A DNA stretch of 64,000 bases, from positions 4,202,649-4,266,648 of the forward strand of contig NZ_CP037953.1 in the NCBI RefSeq assembly GCF_009756665.1. The letters are read 5' to 3'. How positions within the stretch are numbered: the stretch's first letter is position 1; every line of letters begins with the position of its first letter. This document shows positions 28,018 through 34,197 of this stretch, piece by piece. The position numbers were made by a program, and so were the translations under genes. The notes under the pieces were generated by a model. That model had not been told where the DNA came from, made no database searches, and saw nothing but the letters and a program-made list of their open reading frames with translations. This DNA is from Permianibacter aggregans. GTDB taxonomy: Bacteria; Pseudomonadota; Gammaproteobacteria; Enterobacterales; Permianibacteraceae.

Positions 28018-28524
28018 ATGGCTACACACAGCGCAATGAAAGCTCGTCCGGAAGAAGTGGTCACTCATGGCGGCATCGCCCGTGATGATCGGCTTGAACT
28101 GGCGGATCGGCTCAGCGAAGTTTTGGCTGATACCTATTTACTGTATGTCAAGACGCAAGGTTTTCACTGGAACGTTGTTGGTCCGTTGTTCGTCGGCATG
28201 CACAAACTGACTGAGCAGCAGTATGAAGACATGGCTGAGGCCATCGACACCATTGCCGAGCGCATTCGCGCCATTGGTTTCCCGGCACCCGGCAGCTTCC
28301 AGCAATTCAAGAAAATGGCATCGATTGAAGAAGAAACGGGCACTCCGACTGCCCTGGAAATGATTCAGCAGTTGATCGACGGCAATGAGTCCTGTGCTCG
28401 CAAGCTGAGAAAAGCCGTAATGGAAGCGGAAAAAGTCAAGGATGTCAAAACCGCTGATTTGCTCACCGATCGTATTGGTCAGCACGAAGAAAACACTTGG
28501 ATGCTGCGAGCTCTGCTGGCGTAA
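28018..28524 (+). CDS. dps: Dps-family DNA-binding ferritin
   Basis: This 168-residue protein shows the Dps core with the inter-subunit ferroxidase residues in TQGFHWNVVGP and LTEQQYEDMAEAIDTIAERIR. Dps dodecamers oxidise iron with peroxide and protect DNA in starved or stressed cells. A strong GAAAGGAGG site precedes the ATG. The gene has its own candidate sigma-54 promoter and its own terminator. Confidence 0.94.
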   Translation: MATHSAMKARPEEVVTHGGIARDDRLELADRLSEVLADTYLLYVKTQGFHWNVVGPLFVGMHKLTEQQYEDMAEAIDTIAERIRAIGFPAPGSFQQFKKMASIEEETGTPTALEMIQQLIDGNESCARKLRKAVMEAEKVKDVKTADLLTDRIGQHEENTWMLRALLA

Positions 28525-28569
28525 CAGGCATCCCATGCACTGAAATCGCCTGATTATCAGTGCAAACGA

Positions 28570-28605
28570 CAGATATCCGGCAAGAGCCGGATATCTGCGT
28601 TTTTC
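28570..28605 (+). terminator. dps terminator
   Basis: The 11-bp perfect stem CAGATATCCGG / CCGGATATCTG has a 6-base loop, followed by CGTTTTT. It lies 45 bases after the dps stop. Confidence 0.88.
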
Positions 28606-28743
28606 TGAATTGTTTTTTATACCTTTACCGTGTCCTTTATAACGGCATGTTGCAAGGGCGATGATTTTTATTCGCAGCAAATCACCGGCGCGATCAAGTG
28701 AGCATTTTAACCCGTGTCGGCGCAACTTAGCTGCTAGACTGAG

Positions 28744-28772
28744 GAGCAGCGGTATTCAACCACCTGCTGCTC
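28744..28772. repeat. Inverted repeat upstream of the EBP gene
   Basis: GAGCAGC and GCTGCTC flank a 15-base centre that itself contains GGT...ACC. It lies about 180 bases before the EBP start, in a gap of over 300 bases (28606-28948) with no other gene. It may be a regulator site or a leader hairpin. Confidence 0.45.
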
Positions 28773-28948
28773 ACATCTGAATTTTCCTGTCGCCTTGGCT
28801 TTTCAGTGCAATGACAGCGCGTTGTCGCAATAGCTGTTCCCGTGAGAAGCATATTGGCTAGCATGCAACATGACGTATCATGGGACCAGATTTCATGGAA
28901 TGCGCCGATCATCTTCACGGGATGAGCGGCTCAGTGAGGGAGCAATTT

Positions 28949-30337
28949 ATGGCAAGCCGAATGTCGATTATCAGCGATGATCCGGCATTATCTGAGGAAC
29001 TCAAAAAAACTTTTCAACGAGACGATTGGCAAATCGATAGTTATGCACAGCCGCTTCAAGCCAGAGGCGTGCTGTTGGAGCAGGCTTTCGAGCCGCGCGT
29101 TGTTGTGGTCGCCATGCGTGTACTCAGCCAAGAGGCATTGGATGAGCTGAAATCGCTGCATGACTCCATGGAATGCGGCGAATGGATTTATCTGATTGCC
29201 GATCAGGAGCAGTCACCATCGGCGCAAGTCAACCGCCTGGCGTTTGATGTGCTCGACCAACCGGCGGACCTGGAACGACTGGCACTGCTGGCACAACGAG
29301 CCTGGCGTTCTGCTCTGACACGCTGGCATCTGCGCCACTACACCACCACCGAACGCAAGCGCTTCAGCTTTGAAGCGTATCAAGGCACCAGTCCGGCCGT
29401 AGAGGAAGTGCGCTCATTGTTGAAACAGCTTTCCGATGTGCCGCTCAGTACGCTGATCATCACCGGCGAAACCGGAACAGGCAAAGGGCTGGTTGCGCGC
29501 ATTCTGCACTATTGTGGAGAGCGCCATAAGGAACCGCTTGTCGAGTTGAACTGTGCGGCGTTACCGAAAGAACTGTTGGAATCACAATTGTTCGGGCATG
29601 AGGCAGGAGCGTTCACCGGTGCCCGAACTCGTCACCACGGTTTGTTTGAGCAGGCTAACGGCGGCACGCTTTTTCTTGATGAAATCGGCGACATGGATCT
29701 GGAGCTGCAAGCCAAATTATTGAAGGCCATTGAAGACAAGAAAATTCGACGACTGGGTGGTGAGCGGGAGATTGATGTCGACTTGCAGATTTTCGCCGCC
29801 ACCAGTGTCAATCTCGAACAAGCCGCCAGAGAAGGAAAACTGCGGGAAGATTTATATCATCGCCTGAGTGTATTCAGCATTCACCTGCCACCATTGCGCA
29901 CCCGCAAAGAGGACATGATGGATCTGGTGCCGCGTATCGTCGCTGAGTTCAATCTCAAAGCCAACAAGAAGATCGACGTCATCCCGAACAAGGTATGGGA
30001 GCAATTGATGGCTTATAATTGGCCGGGAAATATTCGGGAATTGCGCAACGTCATCGAGCGTTGCGTGCTGCTGTCCAAGGACGAAGTATTTCCGGCACGT
30101 TGGCTGCAATTGCCAGACAGTGAAACCGCGTCTTCCCGCCAGCCAAGCAGCGATGAAGCGGCGTTGCTGGTGCCGTTGGATGGCAGCATGGCGTTGGAAG
30201 AGATTGATCGCATGGTCATCCAAAAAGCGTTGAAGCTGAACAACTTCAACGTCACCGAAATAGCGCGAGTGCTGGGCACTACGCGGGAAACCCTGCGTTA
30301 CCGGATACAGAAATACGACTTGAAACAGCGTGCCTGA
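28949..30337 (+). CDS. Sigma-54-dependent enhancer-binding protein with degenerate receiver
   Basis: This is a 462-residue EBP. Residues 1 to about 125 resemble a receiver but lack an Asp at the phospho-acceptor strand (VVVVAMRV), so phosphorylation is unlikely. The AAA+ domain is intact: Walker A GETGTGKG near 172, the sigma-54 contact loop GAFTGA near 220, Walker B TLFLDEIGD near 240. A Fis-type HTH ends the protein (NVTEIARVLGTTRETLRYRI). The ATG at 28949 is chosen for its AGGGAG site 6 bases upstream. Several nearby genes have -24/-12-like promoters and are its likely targets (inference). Confidence 0.9.
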   Translation: MASRMSIISDDPALSEELKKTFQRDDWQIDSYAQPLQARGVLLEQAFEPRVVVVAMRVLSQEALDELKSLHDSMECGEWIYLIADQEQSPSAQVNRLAFDVLDQPADLERLALLAQRAWRSALTRWHLRHYTTTERKRFSFEAYQGTSPAVEEVRSLLKQLSDVPLSTLIITGETGTGKGLVARILHYCGERHKEPLVELNCAALPKELLESQLFGHEAGAFTGARTRHHGLFEQANGGTLFLDEIGDMDLELQAKLLKAIEDKKIRRLGGEREIDVDLQIFAATSVNLEQAAREGKLREDLYHRLSVFSIHLPPLRTRKEDMMDLVPRIVAEFNLKANKKIDVIPNKVWEQLMAYNWPGNIRELRNVIERCVLLSKDEVFPARWLQLPDSETASSRQPSSDEAALLVPLDGSMALEEIDRMVIQKALKLNNFNVTEIARVLGTTRETLRYRIQKYDLKQRA

Positions 30338-30430
30338 GCGGGTTATCTGCCCCGATAAAAGGGGTATTTCCCCCAAGGTTGCTGTGAGCGGGGCATTTGA
30401 TCGCGTAGCCAGACATGCTCGCCTGGTAAC

Positions 30431-30446
30431 CGGCACATATGCTGCA
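30431..30446 (+). promoter_or_regulatory. Candidate sigma-54 promoter of the coiled-coil gene
   Basis: CGGCACATATGCTGCA holds GGCAC at -24 and TGCA at -12 with exact GG-N10-GC spacing. The predicted start is about 38 bases before the ATG at 30495. It is one of the two best matches in the island. Confidence 0.7.
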
Positions 30447-30494
30447 TGAAGTGATGTATCACGATAATTTTCCATCGAAAAAGGAGAGGACATC

Positions 30495-30788
30495 ATGAAC
30501 AGACAAGAAGCATACCAACAGAAACTGCAAGCCAATATGGATGAATGGCAAGCGAAGATCGATCAACTGAAAGCCAAAGCAAAGCAGGAAAAAAGCGATG
30601 TGCGTATTCAGATGGACAAAGAGTTGGAGAAAATTCGCGCCAAGCAGGATGAGGCAAGAGAGCGTTTGCGCGCGGTCAGCCAAGCCAGCGGCGATTCCTG
30701 GGAGGAATTGAAGAAAGGCACCGACCGTGCATTTGACGAAGTCAGTGAGTCGGTAAAGTCAGCCTACAACAAGTTGAAGAATGCCTAG
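30495..30788 (+). CDS. Small charged coiled-coil protein (sll1863-like stress protein)
   Basis: These 97 residues are almost entirely alpha-helical and rich in Lys, Glu, Gln and Ala, with heptad spacing over residues 5-70. There is no signal peptide. The tail SWEELKKGTDRAFDEVSESVKSAY resembles part of the lipoprotein encoded next door. Similar small proteins are annotated as stress responsive (sll1863 family), but no biochemical role is known. An AAAGGAGAGG site precedes the ATG. Confidence 0.75.
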   Translation: MNRQEAYQQKLQANMDEWQAKIDQLKAKAKQEKSDVRIQMDKELEKIRAKQDEARERLRAVSQASGDSWEELKKGTDRAFDEVSESVKSAYNKLKNA

Positions 30789-30823
30789 GTCTACACAAGG
30801 CTTGCTGAACAGCCCATTCAGAG

Positions 30824-30839
30824 TGGAGCGTCGTTAGCA
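30824..30839 (+). promoter_or_regulatory. Candidate sigma-54 promoter of the lipoprotein gene
   Basis: TGGAGCGTCGTTAGCA has correct GG-N10-GC spacing and partial consensus matches. It lies about 75 bases before the ATG at 30912. It is weaker than the one at 30431. Confidence 0.4.
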
Positions 30840-30911
30840 CGTTTCTAAACATGCAGAGTTGAAACTGGCCATACACCCGTTTCGACACCATGACACAGGA
30901 GAAAAGAAACC

Positions 30912-31484
30912 ATGACATTGTATCGACAGATTGTGTATCCGGCGTTACTGGCCATGGTCGTAGTGGCAGGTGGTTGCGGCGACCAGAAGAAAATGGAGGA
31001 GCAAGAACCAGAGAAAACCTCGCCAGCAGCGCAGCCCTCTGAGCCAGCGGATCAAGGCGATATGGGGCCAACGCCGGCGCAGAAAGTCGTGCTGGAATGG
31101 GAAGAATTCACCAATCAGCTAGCGCAGTACACGGCCACCCAGCGCGACGAAGCAGCAGCCACCATTGATCAGCAAATGCAAAAAATGGATGCGCGCATCA
31201 ATCAGGTCGAGCAGCAAGTGGCGAACATGGGCGAGGAGGTCAATCAGGAAGTGAAGCTGCAACGCCAACAACTGCTCGACACCATCAAACAAAATCGCAC
31301 AGAGCTGGCCAACTGGACCAAAGAAGTCCGAACCGACAGCGGCAAAGCCTGGGATGAAGTGGTCAAGGGATTCTCAAGCGCTTACGGCACACTGGCCGAG
31401 TCACTGAATCGTGCTGAAAAGGAGTTTGAAGACGATGAAGCCCCGGAAAATCAACAGGGAGAGCAGCAGAAAGAAGGGGCCTGA
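30912..31484 (+). CDS. Probable lipoprotein with periplasmic coiled coil
   Basis: This is a 190-residue protein. The N-terminal signal ends in the lipobox-like VVAGGC, so Cys near residue 22 would be lipidated. A Pro/Glu linker, then a long helical coiled coil (about 65-150) with many Gln and Glu, follow. The stretch KAWDEVVKGFSSAYGTLAESLNRAEKEF echoes the C-terminal part of the 97-residue protein upstream, suggesting shared ancestry and a matched cytoplasmic/periplasmic pair (inference). No function is recognised. A bidirectional terminator follows. Confidence 0.75.
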   Translation: MTLYRQIVYPALLAMVVVAGGCGDQKKMEEQEPEKTSPAAQPSEPADQGDMGPTPAQKVVLEWEEFTNQLAQYTATQRDEAAATIDQQMQKMDARINQVEQQVANMGEEVNQEVKLQRQQLLDTIKQNRTELANWTKEVRTDSGKAWDEVVKGFSSAYGTLAESLNRAEKEFEDDEAPENQQGEQQKEGA

Positions 31485-31501
31485 TTATCAGCACTCACAA
31501 T

Positions 31502-31531
31502 AAAAGCCGAAGCAGATCTGCTTCGGCTTTT
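31502..31531. terminator. Bidirectional terminator between convergent stress genes
   Basis: A 30-base perfect palindrome (arms AAAAGCCGAAGCAGA) has T-runs on both sides. It ends the lipoprotein gene on plus and the SpoIIAA-like gene on minus. Confidence 0.88.
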
Positions 31532-31563
31532 TTATTACGGTTAGTTTGTATTGCGCGGTGGGA

Positions 31564-31926
31564 TTAATCCTGATGGCGTACCCAACGTCTAGCCTTGTCA
31601 AGTTCAGTCGCCGGATAGTATTCCACTTCGGCACCGGTGAAGGGTTTCGACAGGGTTGCCATCCATTCCTTGTTGTTGTCGTCACTGACAATCGCCAGGC
31701 GCGAGACATCACTGTAGTGCTTGGCATCCCACTTCAAATCCTCCCAAAGTGCCGATGGCGTCCAGCCTTCGAGACGCGAAACATTGATCAGCAAATCCAG
31801 TTTGCCTTGTTTGGCGATGCGTGACTCGGCTTTCGGAATAAATGTCTCATAGTCCTCTTTTTGCAGTTTGCCGAACACATTCAGCTCCAACGCCGCGTCA
31901 CCGAGCTGAGAGATGGTCAAAGCCAT
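31564..31926 (-). CDS. SpoIIAA/STAS-like protein
   Basis: This 120-residue protein has the alternating strand-helix pattern of the SpoIIAA-like (DUF3478) family. Typical segments are LELNVFGKLQKEDYETFIP, LDLLINVSRLEGWTPSALWEDLKW and RLAIVSDDNNKEW. These proteins are often found with stress genes. They lack proven function. The family may bind nucleotides or lipids. A strong AAGGAGG site precedes the ATG, and a -24/-12-like promoter lies about 55 bases upstream. Confidence 0.82.
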   Translation of the reverse strand: MALTISQLGDAALELNVFGKLQKEDYETFIPKAESRIAKQGKLDLLINVSRLEGWTPSALWEDLKWDAKHYSDVSRLAIVSDDNNKEWMATLSKPFTGAEVEYYPATELDKARRWVRHQD

Positions 31927-31978
31927 TGTTTACCTCCTTCGTCTGTGCATCGATTGGCCCATTTCGCTTGCCAATTCT

Positions 31979-31994
31979 CGCTGATGCTGTGCCG
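31979..31994 (-). promoter_or_regulatory. Candidate sigma-54 promoter of the SpoIIAA-like gene
   Basis: On the minus strand CGGCACAGCATCAGCG shows GGCAC at -24 and GC at -12, with GG-N10-GC spacing. It is back to back with the plus-strand candidate at 32007, 12 bases away. Confidence 0.5.
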
Positions 31995-32006
31995 CTGCAG
32001 AGGGCT

Positions 32007-32022
32007 CGGCACACGAAATGCA
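32007..32022 (+). promoter_or_regulatory. Candidate sigma-54 promoter toward the gene at 32181
   Basis: CGGCACACGAAATGCA has GGCAC and TGCA with exact GG-N10-GC spacing, one of the two best in the window. The leader to the ATG would be about 150 bases. A closer, weaker element (TGCCAGTGATTTTGCA, 32126-32141) lacks the -24 GG. Confidence 0.6.
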
Positions 32023-32180
32023 GGTGGTTTGATATGACCGAGCGTTCTCCAGCAATAGGACCGTGGAAACACCCGTTCAAGAAAATTCACTTGCGCATCA
32101 TCCTTTAATTCAAGCATGTGACATGCCAGTGATTTTGCAAACGCCCAGACGACAAACTCTGGATGAAAAAGGAGGCGAAC

Positions 32181-32696
32181 ATGACAACGCAAAAACAACG
32201 TGAAGCAGCGAAAGAGAATATCAAGAAAGCCCAGGAGGCATGGCAGAACATGTCTTCGCGCCAGCGTTCGTTGGCACAGCCGGAAGGAAGGGAAAGGGAA
32301 AAGCCGGGTCGAGGCGGCGAGGGCGATTATTATCATGTCGGTGTGCGCGAAAAGAACGATTTCGAAACATTCAGAACCCACGATATCGGTGATGAAGGCG
32401 GTTTGCAGCGCGTTGCCGGTAAACGCAGCAGTGGTTCCTGGGATACCGTGAAATGGCTGATCAGCAAGGATTTTGCCCACGTCGAAGACGGCAAACTGAT
32501 CCCGGACCATGATGACGCCAAAGATTTGCTCGACAAGCTCGGCTCTGAACCCAAACATGTCAAAGGCGACATGTTCGAAGCCAAGCCACGCCCCAACGTT
32601 CCAGAAAAAAACAAGCCGACTGAGGCACAAAAGAAAGCGCGTCAGGAGAACATCAAGAAGGCACAGAAAGCTCGGCATGGCGACGACAATGAATGA
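32181..32696 (+). CDS. Conserved protein of unknown function with matching ends
   Basis: This is a 171-residue, very hydrophilic protein. Its first 20 and last 20 residues carry the same Lys/Ala/Gln helix (KENIKKAQEAW and QENIKKAQKAR). The middle has YYHVGVREKNDFETFRTHDIGD and RSSGSWDTVKWLISK, well structured and probably the conserved domain. There is no catalytic motif I recognise. The ATG at 32181 is preferred because AAAGGAGG lies before it. An ATG at 32163 would contain that site. Confidence 0.75.
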   Translation: MTTQKQREAAKENIKKAQEAWQNMSSRQRSLAQPEGREREKPGRGGEGDYYHVGVREKNDFETFRTHDIGDEGGLQRVAGKRSSGSWDTVKWLISKDFAHVEDGKLIPDHDDAKDLLDKLGSEPKHVKGDMFEAKPRPNVPEKNKPTEAQKKARQENIKKAQKARHGDDNE

Positions 32697-33197
32697 GCAG
32701 TAAATGCTTGGCCATTGCCGCTTGACGGAGCCGTCAATGCGCTTGGAAACGCGGCCTAAATGCACCAGGCCAGCGGCAAAACCACCACGACAAAATGAGG
32801 CCTGTACAGTGGTTTCAGGAGACCAATGGCGCTCATCGTTTTCTGCTCCGCGTAATATCGCTCGTCAGCGCAATGCTGGGCTGAAAGTCGACTATCTCAA
32901 TACCGCGTTTAACGTTGGTGCGGTTCTTGCGTTAATGATCATGACGGCAATGAATTAGCCATTATCCGAACGCTGTTCAGGAATCTGTCCAAACCGTGAT
33001 GTGTGCTGTTGTTCGCTGTAGCGATTAAGACAACGACGATTGAATGGCGATGGGCAATGGTGATTGCCGTTGATTGCGCTGAAGGCCATGTAGCGGCAAC
33101 TGCTGAACAGAATTTGTCGCTTCGCCTTCAACATCGCTTCAGCGAACACACACAGCCGCAAACGGGCTGTTTTGACATTCAGGAAAGGAGGATAACG
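32697..33197 (+). other. Gap with a sigma-54-like element, no clear gene
   Basis: About 500 bases lie before the CBS gene. At 32916-32931, TGGTGCGGTTCTTGCG matches the sigma-54 consensus well, with GG-N10-GC spacing. A promoter there would leave a leader of about 250 bases, or a separate small RNA, before the ATG at 33198. Reading frames in the gap look accidental. Confidence 0.5.
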
Positions 33198-33629
33198 ATG
33201 AAAGTCAGCGAAGCAATGAGCAAGAACGCCGAATACCTGGCGCCTTCCACTACCATCATGGCTGCTGCAAAAAAGATGCGTGATATGGATTGCGGTTTTC
33301 TGCCAGTCAGCGATGAAAAAAAAGAAAAGCTGCAGGGCGTCATTACCGACCGCGACATCACTGTCCGTGCTGTCGCGGAAGGGCTTTCCACACAGGAAAC
33401 CCGTGTGGACAAGATCCTCAGTGAGAAAGTGCTGTACTGCTTCAAGGACGATGATATTGAGTCGGCTGCCGACAGCATGCGCAAGCAGCAGGTCTATCGC
33501 CTGATTGTGCTGGACAACAAGAATGACAAGAACCTGGTTGGCATTCTGTCTCTTGGCGATATCGTTCGTCATGATCAGGAATCCGTCGCCTCGCACGCAG
33601 CAAAAGGTATTTCGAAGTCAGCAGCATGA
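33198..33629 (+). CDS. Tandem CBS-domain protein (second)
   Basis: This is a 143-residue CBS pair: MKVSEAMSKNAEYLAPSTTI opens the first domain and DRDITVRAVAEG ends it. The second domain closes with LVGILSLGDIVRH. It matches the bacterial stress-type CBS family often induced in stationary or anaerobic cells. Ligands are probably AMP/ATP. A GAAAGGAGG site precedes the ATG, and in-frame codons upstream of it do not look coding. Confidence 0.87.
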   Translation: MKVSEAMSKNAEYLAPSTTIMAAAKKMRDMDCGFLPVSDEKKEKLQGVITDRDITVRAVAEGLSTQETRVDKILSEKVLYCFKDDDIESAADSMRKQQVYRLIVLDNKNDKNLVGILSLGDIVRHDQESVASHAAKGISKSAA

Positions 33630-33652
33630 AGTTGGTATGTGGGGCGCCCTTC

Positions 33653-33681
33653 CGCTACGCATTCATCCTGAGTGCGTAGCG
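33653..33681 (+). repeat. 9-bp hairpin between CBS and rhodanese genes
   Basis: CGCTACGCA and TGCGTAGCG flank an 11-base loop. No T-run follows, so it is not a standard terminator. Transcript processing or an operator role are both possible. Confidence 0.55.
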
Positions 33682-33732
33682 TGATGCGGCGACCGCAGAG
33701 CTAACCAATCAGCAAGAATGAGGAGTAGTCAA

Positions 33733-34059
33733 ATGAAAACCATTACTCGGGATGAATTAAAGCGGATGAACGACATGGAGCATCGTGATTTTGTGTTGAT
33801 CAACGTGCTACCGAAGGATGCATTCAATGAGCAGCACATTCGCACCTCAATCAACATCCCGCTTGAGAGCGATGATTTCATCAAGAAAGTGGAATTGGTG
33901 GCTGGAGATAAGGAGCGGGATATCGTTGTTTATTGTGCCAGCACGGATTGTGATGCATCGCCAAAAGCGGCGAAGAAGCTCGAAAAAGCGGGCTTTTCCA
34001 ATATCTACGATTATGAAGGCGGCACCAAGGATTGGTTCAAGCAAAAATCCGCCGCCTGA
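33733..34059 (+). CDS. Rhodanese-like sulfurtransferase
   Basis: This 108-residue single rhodanese domain has the active-site Cys in VVYCASTDCDASP (near residue 70) and the family landmark NVLPKDAFNEQHIRTSINIP. It would carry persulfide sulfur in the cytoplasm, since there is no signal peptide. The physiological acceptor is unknown. A TGAGGAG site precedes the ATG. It lies between the CBS gene and the large VKOR fusion, suggesting a redox or sulfur link. Confidence 0.88.
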   Translation: MKTITRDELKRMNDMEHRDFVLINVLPKDAFNEQHIRTSINIPLESDDFIKKVELVAGDKERDIVVYCASTDCDASPKAAKKLEKAGFSNIYDYEGGTKDWFKQKSAA

Positions 34060-34197
34060 GCGGCAACACATGCCCGAACTGATTCCAGGCGGGCGCATGA
34101 CAGCGGAGGACTACCGTAACCGTTCCACATGACGCCTTGCCTGTTGTCGTTTGGTTAGCGCCGAGTCGATGCTATTCAACCCAGGCAAAAGGGAAAA

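Noticed and set aside
32704..32958. 84-codon plus-strand frame after the hydrophilic protein gene
   Set aside because: The start has no ribosome site and the product looks random. A sigma-54-like element lies inside it.
32955..33596. 213-codon frame opposite the CBS gene
   Set aside because: It is the mirror of a clear CBS coding region and has no family likeness.
33649..33667. GG-N10-GC before the rhodanese gene
   Set aside because: Only the two dinucleotides match. With this base composition that occurs by chance in most gaps.
34070..34132. 20-codon frame between rhodanese and the fusion gene
   Set aside because: It is too short and has no ribosome site or known peptide.
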